Assembly: GCA_934633695.1 (NCBI GenBank)
Contig: CAKTYT010000021.1
Span: forward strand, 1-21,768
From: an uncultured Clostridia bacterium
GTDB lineage: Bacteria; Bacillota; Clostridia; Christensenellales; CAG-138
Reading direction: 5' to 3'
DNA length: 21,768 bases
Shown: positions 15,310 to 21,768 of the stretch, one piece after another
How the letters are laid out: the number at the start of each line of letters is the position of its first letter
Numbering within the stretch: position 1 is the stretch's first letter
Made by a program: the position numbers and the translations under genes
The notes under the pieces: model-generated
The model's database searches: none
Seen by the model: only the letters and a program-made list of their open reading frames with translations
What the model was told of the DNA's origin: nothing

Positions 15310-16239
15310 TTACAACACATGTGCGAATGTCGTCCCTAAGTGGACATCAAAGCCAAATGCCTGATACATCCCCTTATCACAGGATGCACAGGTAACGGTC
15401 AGACTGGTAAAACCGTTGTCCTTGCACCAATTCTGTGCCGTCTGTACCAGCATCCTGGCAATGCCCTTTTTACGGAATACGGGTTCGATGTAGAAATCAT
15501 CAAATACACCTGTGTCGGCACAGGCAAAGGTGGAAAAGCATTTCTCAACGCTGCACATGCCGACAGCACGGCAGCCACGCTTCGCGACAAAGAATGTGAT
15601 TTTACCATCTTTGATTGCTTGCTGAAGCTGTTGCTTCTTTTCCTCTGTAAGTGGCTCCTCACCGATGTCTTTTTTGAAGCCATTTTCCAATTTCAAAAGC
15701 TGTCTGTAGTTCGGATCGTCCAATACCTCCACGCTGAAATGTTCTTCATCATTTGGCGGCAAAATCATCAACGGTCTACCACATTCGTCTGCCCCGTTCT
15801 CGGTAAAGCCCACGCTTTTCCAAAATCTGAGACGGCGATCCCTATCTCCATCGTTAAGCTCTGCATACAGTGCACCGCGTTCCTTTGCCCACTCCAAGAG
15901 CACCCCGGCACATTCTTTACCGATTCCGATGCCCCGGAACTCCGGGTAGACACAAAATTCCATGATGAAGCACCTGCTGTCCTCCTTTGTAAAAATCATG
16001 GGTACAGCAAAGCCAATGTCCCGTCCGTTCCGATGAAAAAACACGAAGGAGCAGCCATTCCGCAGCCTGTTATTGATCTTCATCACACGATCGTGATGCT
16101 CTGAGTTCATGAGACATTCCGGATTCTCACCAGAGAAACCCTCGAAGATATCTCTTCTGTAGTAGGTGTTAAGCTGTTTCCAAAAGACAGCGACATCATT
16201 TTCCGTGACTGCTTCACGGATGGTAATTTTATTTTCCAT
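15310..16239 (-). CDS. Tandem double-domain GNAT acetyltransferase
   Basis: 309 residues from ATG 16239 with GGAGG at ideal spacing. Two GNAT folds lie in tandem. The first (about 5-160) has the acetyl-CoA loop in VYPEFRGIGIGKEC (97-110) and the usual ending RFWKSVGFTENG. The second (about 168-309) has DDFYIEPVFRKKGIARMLVQ (247-266) and ends with MYQAFGFDVH. Both pyrophosphate loops look usable, the second less typical (RKKGIA). The substrate is not evident; amines, aminoglycoside-like drugs or protein N-termini are all possible. Its mRNA leader carries a short peptide and competing hairpins, as seen at some inducible resistance genes. Confidence 0.9.
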   Translation of the reverse strand: MENKITIREAVTENDVAVFWKQLNTYYRRDIFEGFSGENPECLMNSEHHDRVMKINNRLRNGCSFVFFHRNGRDIGFAVPMIFTKEDSRCFIMEFCVYPEFRGIGIGKECAGVLLEWAKERGALYAELNDGDRDRRLRFWKSVGFTENGADECGRPLMILPPNDEEHFSVEVLDDPNYRQLLKLENGFKKDIGEEPLTEEKKQQLQQAIKDGKITFFVAKRGCRAVGMCSVEKCFSTFACADTGVFDDFYIEPVFRKKGIARMLVQTAQNWCKDNGFTSLTVTCASCDKGMYQAFGFDVHLGTTFAHVL

Positions 16240-16246
16240 TTTGTTT

Positions 16247-16289
16247 CCTCCAAAAACTTATTCGGAGGGTTAGGAAGCGTGAACCCTCC
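16247..16289 (-). promoter_or_regulatory. Competing hairpins that could hide the GNAT ribosome site
   Basis: Three elements on minus: arm 1 GGAGGGTT (16282-16289), arm 2 AACCCTCC (16264-16271) and the GNAT Shine-Dalgarno GGAGG (16247-16251). Arms 1 and 2 pair perfectly over 8 bases. Arm 2 can instead pair with the Shine-Dalgarno over 5 bases across a 12-base loop. Arm 1 lies inside the leader peptide frame and its stop overlaps arm 2. Confidence 0.5.
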
Positions 16290-16308
16290 ATACACGATTC
16301 ATCTTCAT
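16270..16308 (-). CDS. 12-residue leader peptide upstream of the GNAT gene
   Basis: AAAGGGTGG, six bases, then ATG and the frame MKMNRVWRVHAS followed by TAA. It begins about 70 bases after the predicted transcript start and ends 30 bases before the GNAT ATG. Its last codons form arm 1 of the switch described at 16247-16289. The ribosome site and position support a translated regulatory peptide; the short length means chance cannot be excluded. Confidence 0.45.
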   Translation of the reverse strand: MKMNRVWRVHAS

Positions 16309-16384
16309 AAAAAACCACCCTTTCTATTTTGTATTTGTATCCAAAGCACTTATTGCAGTGCCGATACCAAACTTACTTCAATGT

Positions 16385-16421
16385 ATTATAGCATAAATCT
16401 AGGAAAATCTCTATCCCATAG
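16385..16421 (-). promoter_or_regulatory. Extended -10 promoter of the GNAT transcript with nearby palindrome
   Basis: TATAAT at 16385-16390 preceded by TGC gives a perfect extended -10 (TGnTATAAT), and the -35 region is poor. CTATGGGATAG (16411-16421), arms of 4 with GGG between, lies where a -35 activator or repressor could bind. The leader between here and the peptide folds GTATC/GATAC around GCACT/AGTGC. Confidence 0.55.
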
Positions 16422-16495
16422 GTTAAAAGCACCGACCCCCGTGACAAAATGTTATGATAAAAAATGCGGCTTGCAATGTCCACTCAGAAAATGCC

Positions 16496-16544
16496 AAAGA
16501 AAGCAATGCCACCATACAATATGTAAGGTGACACTTCTTTCTTT
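16496..16544. terminator. Long near-perfect hairpin after the hydrolase cassette
   Basis: On minus, AAAGAAAG begins an 18-bp stem (one A-G mismatch, two wobbles) that continues through TACA/TGTA to a short loop, about 22 pairs in all. T-rich DNA borders both arms. It probably ends the minus-strand hydrolase cassette; a miniature inverted element is the alternative. Confidence 0.5.
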
Positions 16545-16690
16545 TATTGATTTGCAGTATCGTACAAGCTCTGCAAAACCTGTCCGATATCTGCATTGAC
16601 GCAGACGGATCGCCGTTCGAGTTCTCGCAGGCAAACCGCCTGACCTTAGTTGATACCGGCGTAGGTAGCGTCTGGGTTCTTGGTTGTCAT
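16544..16690 (-). pseudogene. Short interrupted reading frame of unknown origin
   Basis: From ATG 16690 the frame reads MTTKNPDATYAGIN, a TAA stop, then continues in the same frame through QAVCLRELERRSVCVNADIG to a second TAA at 16544, 49 codons in total. The even composition of both halves suggests one small gene broken by a nonsense change. There is no clear ribosome site and I do not recognise the protein. It lies between the hydrolase stop and the hairpin at 16496. Confidence 0.25.
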
Positions 16691-16718
16691 CTGCTAGAAC
16701 GGATATTTGCTGATTCTT

Positions 16719-17654
16719 TCATTTATGCAGAACCTTTCCGAGGAAAGATGAGACGGCATCCAAATACTTGGTCTTATCGACCATATAACTCATTCCATGC
16801 CCGGCGTTGGGAATTGTCAGCAGCTCTTTTTTCAGTGAATGACAATGGGAGTAATTTTCACGCCCCATGTCACAAGGAACAAAGCGGTCATCTTCTCCGT
16901 GAATGAACAGAATCGGAATATCGCATTGATCCATGGCAGACACAGCCGAGGCTGCTTCGAGATCAAAGCCGCCGTAAAGCATACCTCCCAGCCGCAGCAA
17001 CGCATAGGTCGGAAACATGGGAAGGTGTCTATCCCGCAGAACCTTTTGGATAATTGCAGACGGAGAGGTGTATCCGCAGTCCGCCACAATGCCGATCACG
17101 TTTTCGGGCAGCCCCAATGCAGTTGCCATCAGCACCGTCGCTGCGCCCATGGACATTCCGTACAGCACAATTTTGGCAGTGTTGTTCGTCCGTGAACAGA
17201 CATATTCGATCCACGAAAGGCAATCACGCCGCTCTTTAATACCGAATGTGAGACACCGACCATCGCTTTTCCCGTGGGCACGCTGGTCAACAAGCAGAAC
17301 GTTGAAGCCGGATTCAATACCGAATGGCAGCCCTCCGCAGAAATCGCGCTCCGCCCCACTGCGGTACCCATGAAACATGATAAGCCAGGGCGCTTCCGGA
17401 GAGGCAGGATAGTACTTCCCGCGAAGCGTCAACCCATCGTAGGAAGTGACGCTGACTGTTTCATAGGGAATTGCCAGCGCATGGCGGATCATCTGGCTTG
17501 CCTGCGCTGCGTAAGGCGTATACTGCTCGTCATCTGGCAGCGTAAGCATATCGTCAATGCTTTGCTTTGGCACGGAAAAAGCAAGGCGGTAGCATATATA
17601 TGCAGCGGTAAGCAGCAATAATAGCAGTCCGGCAAAGGTCAATATCCAAACCAT
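16719..17654 (-). CDS. Membrane-anchored alpha/beta hydrolase
   Basis: 311 residues from ATG 17654, picked for the perfect GGAGGTG nine bases upstream. Residues 3-26 are one hydrophobic helix, so the catalytic domain is tethered to the membrane. The fold shows the oxyanion strand FHGYRSGAERD (94-104), VDQRAHGKSDG (122-132), the nucleophile Ser168 in GMSMG, a late Asp in FIHGEDDRFV, and the catalytic His in NAGHGMSY. It resembles BAAT/serine aminopeptidase-type hydrolases (esterase, thioesterase or peptidase). Third gene of the TetR-linked cassette, beginning 1 base after the acyltransferase stop. It may reverse, or trim, products of its neighbours. Confidence 0.9.
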   Translation of the reverse strand: MVWILTFAGLLLLLLTAAYICYRLAFSVPKQSIDDMLTLPDDEQYTPYAAQASQMIRHALAIPYETVSVTSYDGLTLRGKYYPASPEAPWLIMFHGYRSGAERDFCGGLPFGIESGFNVLLVDQRAHGKSDGRCLTFGIKERRDCLSWIEYVCSRTNNTAKIVLYGMSMGAATVLMATALGLPENVIGIVADCGYTSPSAIIQKVLRDRHLPMFPTYALLRLGGMLYGGFDLEAASAVSAMDQCDIPILFIHGEDDRFVPCDMGRENYSHCHSLKKELLTIPNAGHGMSYMVDKTKYLDAVSSFLGKVLHK

Positions 17655-17655
17655 T

Positions 17656-18918
17656 TCAGTCAACACCTCCGTGGAGAAGCGCCGATATCCAACTGTCGAA
17701 TAAGCTCTGCGCACTCTTGCCGTCCGGCATTACCCGGCGGCAAGAAAGCGTGAGTTTCCCGTTTTGCGTCACTGCACCAAAAATGTAGTTTGCATAGGAA
17801 ACCATCGGAGGGATAAATACCAGATTATCCAGCGTATACGCACCCGTCGCGTACGGAATGTCAGCAACCGTCAGATTGGAAAGCCCGATATCCAGCGACT
17901 TGTTTCTTTCATAGTTCATGACAAACGCAAATCGCTTCAAAAACGGAACCGTGCAGCAGCCGTGCGCTGCCATCAGCGCGCCGTCGATCATGGCGGGGGT
18001 AAATACCGTCCGGAGCAAAAGATAAAACCACAAACTCTTACAGCGGGCGCGTGATACCTTTCGGTGTATGTCTCGCGCGTTTTCCGCGAAGGATTCTTTG
18101 CGCTTATAATGATGGAATATTTGAACCCCGGACACCAAGTTGGCCATGGTTTTATTATTTTCGGCACGGACACTGACGGGAATACCGATCCGGTAATTGT
18201 GTCGATCGCTCATGAGGAGCGCTGTTACCAAGTAACTGTTTACAGAAACACCTGCTTGTTTTGCACGGACGGTGATCTGCTCTGTATGCTCCCGATCCAG
18301 CGTCCTGAAAAGCATCTCAGATGAGTGACTACCCCAATATTTATAATGCACGGATTCGTAATCCTGCCAGTCATAGTGCAGTCCAAGCTTCGCCCATTTC
18401 CGGTTGCACAATTCGGCATACAGCTTTACAATGAACGGCAGTCTTTCGCCGCATGGCATCGAGTCTTTTGTGACCAAGGACATAGGCGTGTAGACAAGCT
18501 CTTCTCCAGCCAGCGCGTGCATCACATCCTTCAGGAAGCAAACGATGGACAGCCCGTCCCCGACAAGATGATGTGCTATCAGAAGCAGACGAGTTTTCTC
18601 CGTACCGGGAATTATGAAGCACCGCATCAATTCTCCGGCTTGCAATTCAAAAGGCTTCTTCTCGTTCTCCTGAACGATTTCTTGCCATTCGCCCTGTGCA
18701 ACACAAACAGTACAGCCCGTTTGTGCCATTGGCTCATAGAAAGCTCTCCCGTCATCCCGGATGACAATGCGTGAGGTTGTCGCCTCGTTTGCGGCATAAG
18801 CTTTCCGCACCGCCGACAAAAGAGCGCTTCCGTCCGGATCACCGCTCAATTCAGCGGTAAAAACGATATAGGAGTTTGGCTCAAACAGATGGTATCGTTC
18901 GGTTAGAATTTCATTCAT
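17656..18918 (-). CDS. Condensation/PapA-type acyltransferase (HHxxxDG)
   Basis: 420 residues from ATG 18918, which overlaps the peptidase TGA as ATGA; the longer frame lies inside the peptidase gene. It belongs to the CoA- or carrier-dependent acyltransferase superfamily (condensation domains, PapA, wax synthases). The catalytic HHLVGDG is at 116-122. Later segments are typical of the second half-barrel: NSYLVTALLMSDRHNYRIGI, ATGAYTLDNLVFIPPMVSYA and GKLTLSCRRVMPDG. There is no carrier or adenylation domain nearby, so it probably transfers an acyl group from CoA to an alcohol or amine. Middle gene of the three-gene cassette. Confidence 0.87.
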   Translation of the reverse strand: MNEILTERYHLFEPNSYIVFTAELSGDPDGSALLSAVRKAYAANEATTSRIVIRDDGRAFYEPMAQTGCTVCVAQGEWQEIVQENEKKPFELQAGELMRCFIIPGTEKTRLLLIAHHLVGDGLSIVCFLKDVMHALAGEELVYTPMSLVTKDSMPCGERLPFIVKLYAELCNRKWAKLGLHYDWQDYESVHYKYWGSHSSEMLFRTLDREHTEQITVRAKQAGVSVNSYLVTALLMSDRHNYRIGIPVSVRAENNKTMANLVSGVQIFHHYKRKESFAENARDIHRKVSRARCKSLWFYLLLRTVFTPAMIDGALMAAHGCCTVPFLKRFAFVMNYERNKSLDIGLSNLTVADIPYATGAYTLDNLVFIPPMVSYANYIFGAVTQNGKLTLSCRRVMPDGKSAQSLFDSWISALLHGGVD

Positions 18919-20129
18919 ATACCCGTCTCCGTTTCCTTGTCTAAAAGTTCGGCGGCGTTCCACAAAATTTGCTGTGTCGCTTCGATGCAATCTGTATCCA
19001 GATTGTCCCACGAATCTTTGCGGGTATGATAGTAACTGACCGTTGAATGACGCACTGCACAAATGGCCGCGGCAGGGATGCCGTTGCGCGAAAAAGCTTC
19101 GGCATCACTTGCGCCCGGATAAAACTTTGCATAAGGCAGGTCTATCCCGCAAGCAAGTCCTGCCCTATGCAGGAGTTCGCAAACAGCAGGATCATTTTTC
19201 TGCGTAAAATTGATACCCCGATGATAGACAGCAAGCTGATCCGTCTCTCGAATTGTGTCAACCGCAATAATGATCGAGTTTGTATCCAGCAATTCGTCTT
19301 TGTTGGTTTCGGCATACGCCATTGCCCCGCGAAGTCCGCTCTCTTCGCCGTCGGTAATGAGGCAGCAGACATCAGTATGATCCAGTCGGATGTCCTCATC
19401 CGCCATCTTTTTTAAAATGCTCATGCTCAAATAACAGCCTGTCAGGTTATCATTTGCTCCGTCAGCCACTACATTCCAACGAACGAAGAAGAAAAACGGG
19501 ATGTAAAACGGCAGAAAGCAGACTTCTGCTATCGCAAGGCTTTTCAGCGTCTGTGCTGATATTGTAATCAGCAAATTCAACACACCTGTGGTAAGCCCCA
19601 TGAGCAAACCAATGTTTGCAAGCAGCGTCAGTAAATAAACTGCCCAAGCCATTTTGGGACGGAGAAATACCGGCATTTCAAATGCGGCATCTGCATGACC
19701 GCAAAAAATAATGCGCTGTTTTGCAGTCTTTTTTGCCTTTCGGACAGCAAGTATGTTGATCCCCTCGCGTTTTGGGTAAAGCGGATCAAAGAGCCGATCA
19801 TATAGTATGTACTGAAAAACAGCGGCCAACAGTGCCGTCATGAAAAACAGCGGGCTGGCAAACGCTAACAGCCGTGACGGCAGCAAAACAGACAGCACAA
19901 AGCAGAACGTTGCGCAAATATCGCAGAACACGTGCACGCCCATGCTCGCAATAAAGGCATGAGGATGGAATGTGAATGAGGTCTCCTTAACAGAATCACT
20001 CCAAGCCTGCAGCTGCCCGGCCATATAGCGCATCGCACTGCGCACGCTCGCCGACCCTGCCGTCCGCTTTTTATATGTCTCACAGACTTTCCGGATCTGC
20101 TCTGTGATCCATGCTGTGTATTCCGGCAT
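18915..20129 (-). CDS. Membrane-embedded M28-family zinc peptidase
   Basis: 404 residues from ATG 20129 with AAGGAGG at good spacing; the frame upstream lacks a ribosome site. M28 enzymes are two-zinc aminopeptidases or related cyclases. Likely ligands are all present: His145 and Asp147 (GHADAAFE), Asp227 (DGANDNLTG), the Glu262-Glu263 pair (DGEESGL), Asp291 (VDTIRE) and His361 or His368 (RHSTVSYYHTRKDS). Unusually, four hydrophobic stretches interrupt the fold: about 64-82, 86-110, 161-190 and 197-216, the last two lying between the first and second zinc ligands. First gene of the cassette, divergent from tetR. Confidence 0.9.
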   Translation of the reverse strand: MPEYTAWITEQIRKVCETYKKRTAGSASVRSAMRYMAGQLQAWSDSVKETSFTFHPHAFIASMGVHVFCDICATFCFVLSVLLPSRLLAFASPLFFMTALLAAVFQYILYDRLFDPLYPKREGINILAVRKAKKTAKQRIIFCGHADAAFEMPVFLRPKMAWAVYLLTLLANIGLLMGLTTGVLNLLITISAQTLKSLAIAEVCFLPFYIPFFFFVRWNVVADGANDNLTGCYLSMSILKKMADEDIRLDHTDVCCLITDGEESGLRGAMAYAETNKDELLDTNSIIIAVDTIRETDQLAVYHRGINFTQKNDPAVCELLHRAGLACGIDLPYAKFYPGASDAEAFSRNGIPAAAICAVRHSTVSYYHTRKDSWDNLDTDCIEATQQILWNAAELLDKETETGI

Positions 20130-20142
20130 TATAAAATCCTCC

Positions 20143-20171
20143 TTGACACCATTAAGAAACAGATGTATCAT
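20143..20171 (+). promoter_or_regulatory. Promoter of the TetR gene
   Basis: TTGACA, 17 bases, TATCAT (one mismatch) on plus. Its -10 ends one base before the -10 of the opposing promoter at 20173, so the two cannot be occupied together. Confidence 0.65.
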
Positions 20172-20172
20172 A

Positions 20173-20201
20173 ATTATAGCCGAGTGTGTCGAATAAATCA
20201 A
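20173..20201 (-). promoter_or_regulatory. Promoter of the M28-acyltransferase-hydrolase cassette
   Basis: TTGATT, 17 bases, TATAAT on minus, with transcription expected near 20166 and a 37-base leader. The AT-rich near-palindrome TATCATAATTATA (20166-20178) spans both -10 elements and is a plausible TetR operator. Confidence 0.75.
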
Positions 20202-20257
20202 GGGTTCTCCTTGCATAGCACGGTAACTGAAACAGATCGGGGGATGTGTATCTTTTT

Positions 20258-20818
20258 ATGAGACGGAAAAATGTGACGAATGTGATTATCCGAGAGAGCA
20301 TAACGGAGGCACTTCTGATTTTGATGAAACAAAAGCCCTTTGCACAGATCAACATTACGGAGATCGTGCAAAAGGCAGGCGTCGGCCGCGTGACCTTTTA
20401 CCGCAATTATTCCGGCAAAGAAGATGTCCTAGTTTCCGCACTGAACGAAGCGGCAGCGCAGTGGTGGGATACCTTTCAGGCGGATGGACACCACGATTAT
20501 GTGGAGGCTCTGTTTGCACACTGTATGACGGTCAGGAATATTGCGCTGCTTCTCTATCAACATGGGCTGATGCACCTGCTGTTTCAGAATGTCAGTGACA
20601 TGCTTGGCCCAAAGGAGGGAGACTCCGAGCTTTTGGCGTATCAGAAATCCTGCCTGTCTGGCTACGTATTCGGCGTACTGAACGAATGGGTCGGGCGCGG
20701 CATGACAGATTCCCCTGAAAAAATGAGCAGTTTGCTCCGCAACATTCAAATTGACGGTCTTGTGCAGAGTGTGATCGAACATGAGGCAGAGAAAGCAAAT
20801 GCGGAGGATAAAGATTGA
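20258..20818 (+). CDS. TetR/AcrR-family transcriptional regulator
   Basis: 186 residues from ATG 20258. A GTG at 20246 is in frame but only one base from the GGGGGA, so I prefer the ATG even though its spacing is long. The HTH is at about 12-52: ITEALLILMKQKPFAQINIT, then VQKAGVGRVTFYRNYSGKED, a textbook TetR start. The rest is an all-helical ligand and dimer domain. It is divergent from the M28 cassette, and its promoter overlaps the cassette's, so it most likely represses both. Its stop is joined directly to an HxlR remnant. The ligand is unknown. Confidence 0.92.
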   Translation: MRRKNVTNVIIRESITEALLILMKQKPFAQINITEIVQKAGVGRVTFYRNYSGKEDVLVSALNEAAAQWWDTFQADGHHDYVEALFAHCMTVRNIALLLYQHGLMHLLFQNVSDMLGPKEGDSELLAYQKSCLSGYVFGVLNEWVGRGMTDSPEKMSSLLRNIQIDGLVQSVIEHEAEKANAEDKD

Positions 20819-20970
20819 TTGACAGAGAACGATTGTATCATTAATCATACTTTCAATTCCGAAGTGCCGCCGAAGGTGAAATATGCTCTGTCCGAGCTTG
20901 GCGAATCCATGCGTCCGATCATTAAGTCAATGGAACATGGGGACTTGATTATAAAAAATCGAAGGAATAA
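20819..20970 (+). pseudogene. C-terminal remnant of an HxlR-family regulator, truncated and frameshifted
   Basis: Right after the tetR stop, the frame LTENDCIINHTFNSEVPPKV then KYALSELGESMRPIIKSMEH matches the wing and last helix of HxlR winged-helix regulators. At 20938 one base is missing: shifting by one restores WGLDYKKSKE and a stop at 20968-20970, the usual HxlR ending (MEHWG). The first half of the domain is gone. Non-functional; it records a deletion or recombination joint at about 20818. Confidence 0.75.
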
Positions 20971-21016
20971 AAAGCAGCAAGCCCGTCGAATTGCTCCGAT
21001 AGGCTTGCTGCTTTTT
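20969..21016. terminator. Strong bidirectional terminator
   Basis: A perfect 15-bp stem, AAAAAGCAGCAAGCC with GGCTTGCTGCTTTTT, around an 18-base loop, with A and T tracts built into the arms. It serves both the tetR/HxlR side on plus and the recombinase on minus. Confidence 0.85.
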
Positions 21017-21021
21017 GCTTT

Positions 21022-21768
21022 TTATATCATTCCAAAGTGCTGCAATGCTTCTTTGATTGCTTTTTCTTTCTCCGGTGGGCATTGTGGCTGCTTGGCGTCC
21101 TCTTTCTTGTACAGATTATAGTTTCGCCCAACATCCAGCCCACATTTCCGCTTCACCTGAGAAATATACAGGGAAGATACCTTTAAGCCGCTATGCTCCT
21201 GCACATACTCCTTGATCTGCGGATATGTTGTGCCTTTCTGGAATCCGGACATATCCATACTCTCCAATGAGAACTCTACCCGTACCTTTTTCGAGTCGAT
21301 TTCTCCCTTGGAAAGAAGGACAACCGTCTCGACAGATGCCCCGCATTCGTCAAATTGTGTGAGCACCTTTTGCTCAATGGGAAACTTGTACGCAATCGCC
21401 TTTACAAAGCGTTTCTGTGTCTTTTGTTCCTCACGCGGGAACAACTCAACCTCAGAAATCAGGTATTTCACTAGATCACGCCGTTCTGCTGCATTCATTC
21501 TATCATAGATTGAATCAAAAGACGAGAGGATTCCGATCATGGATTGCACAGACATCTGCTCACTTTCCAGAGTTGCCTTTTTCATCAGGCTCTCTTGCAG
21601 CAGATCCTCCGCCTTATAAATCTGGTCATAGAGGTCATTCAGGCGGCGCGTCATATCTGCGCGGCGGCGCTCTGCATACTTGTCATCCGGGGCAATGCGG
21701 TCAATATCCCGCTCCAAGCTGTCGCGGCTGCGCTGTAAAGCGGATAGCTGGTTTTTGTAGGCGGTAAT
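21022..21768 (-). CDS. Large serine recombinase, C-terminal half (runs off right edge)
   Basis: 248 residues are visible and the frame is open at the right edge, so the catalytic serine domain lies outside. What is seen is the long coiled coil (about 15-75: AERRRADMTRRLNDLYDQIY, KAEDLLQESLMKKATLESEQ), the end of the zinc-ribbon/recombinase region (RRDLVKYLISEVELFPRE), and a tail with YPQIKEYVQEHSGLKVSSLY, ISQVKRKCGLDVGRNYNLY and QPQCPPEKEKAIKEALQHFG. Such proteins integrate and excise conjugative or mobilizable elements of Firmicutes. The stop lies 6 bases from the terminator at 20969-21016. No attachment site could be recognised. Confidence 0.88.
   Translation of the reverse strand: MTAYKNQLSALQRSRDSLERDIDRIAPDDKYAERRRADMTRRLNDLYDQIYKAEDLLQESLMKKATLESEQMSVQSMIGILSSFDSIYDRMNAAERRDLVKYLISEVELFPREEQKTQKRFVKAIAYKFPIEQKVLTQFDECGASVETVVLLSKGEIDSKKVRVEFSLESMDMSGFQKGTTYPQIKEYVQEHSGLKVSSLYISQVKRKCGLDVGRNYNLYKKEDAKQPQCPPEKEKAIKEALQHFGMI

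Noticed and set aside
15340..16104. 254-codon plus-strand frame opposite the GNAT gene
   Set aside because: Antisense to a double GNAT domain with clear motifs and a perfect ribosome site.
20969..21016. Attachment site of the recombinase element
   Set aside because: The structure is a perfect terminator stem, and no second copy was seen in the window.

Overview
The window reads as a low-to-mid GC Gram-positive chromosome, most likely a gut Clostridia member (Oscillospirales/Ruminococcaceae-like). This rests on strong AGGAGG-type ribosome sites, an infC-rpmI-rplT operon with an attenuated leader, an EcfA1-EcfA2-EcfT transporter core, and a cohesin-like module on a secreted protein. Species level is not supported. 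Nearly everything is transcribed on the minus strand; only a GyrI-like protein, a TetR regulator and an HxlR remnant lie on plus.

Layout, left to right. (1) 1-4298, minus: the first 1432 codons of a very large secreted protein that runs off the left edge. It has a signal peptide, a jelly-roll of cleaved-adhesin type, then two tandem units of Ig-like, propeller-like, InlB-type and gingipain DUF2436-like modules, and the beginning of a cohesin-like domain. (2) 4761-6145: the infC-rpmI-rplT operon with a consensus promoter, a leader with an intrinsic attenuator, a probable ATA start for infC, and a terminator after rplT. (3) 6175-9226: ecfA1-ecfA2-ecfT, the energising half of an ECF vitamin/metal importer, plus a small membrane protein, under one candidate promoter. 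(4) 9457-10185: a promoter with an inverted repeat and a stand-alone GyrI-like effector-binding protein.

(5) 10195-15181: a redox operon in minus order: iron-sulfur flavoprotein, YqhD-like iron alcohol dehydrogenase, carboxymuconolactone decarboxylase-cupin fusion, small FMN reductase, aldo/keto reductase. A LysR gene lies just upstream, and between it and the operon are two direct repeats placed as LysR sites usually are. The pairing of a YqhD-like and a DkgA-like enzyme suggests reactive-aldehyde or electrophile defence. (6) 15310-16393: a double GNAT acetyltransferase preceded by a 12-codon leader peptide and competing hairpins that could hide its ribosome site.

(7) 16496-20818: a three-gene cassette (membrane M28 peptidase, HHxxxDG acyltransferase, membrane-anchored alpha/beta hydrolase) divergent from a TetR regulator, with overlapping mutually exclusive promoters. 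This is the best candidate for an undescribed functional unit. (8) 20819-21768: the frameshifted tail of an HxlR regulator fused directly to the end of tetR, a strong two-way terminator, and the C-terminal half of a large serine recombinase running off the right edge. Together with broken fragments near 10.3 kb and 16.6 kb, this marks the right half as accessory DNA shaped by mobile elements. No tRNA, rRNA or CRISPR array was recognised.
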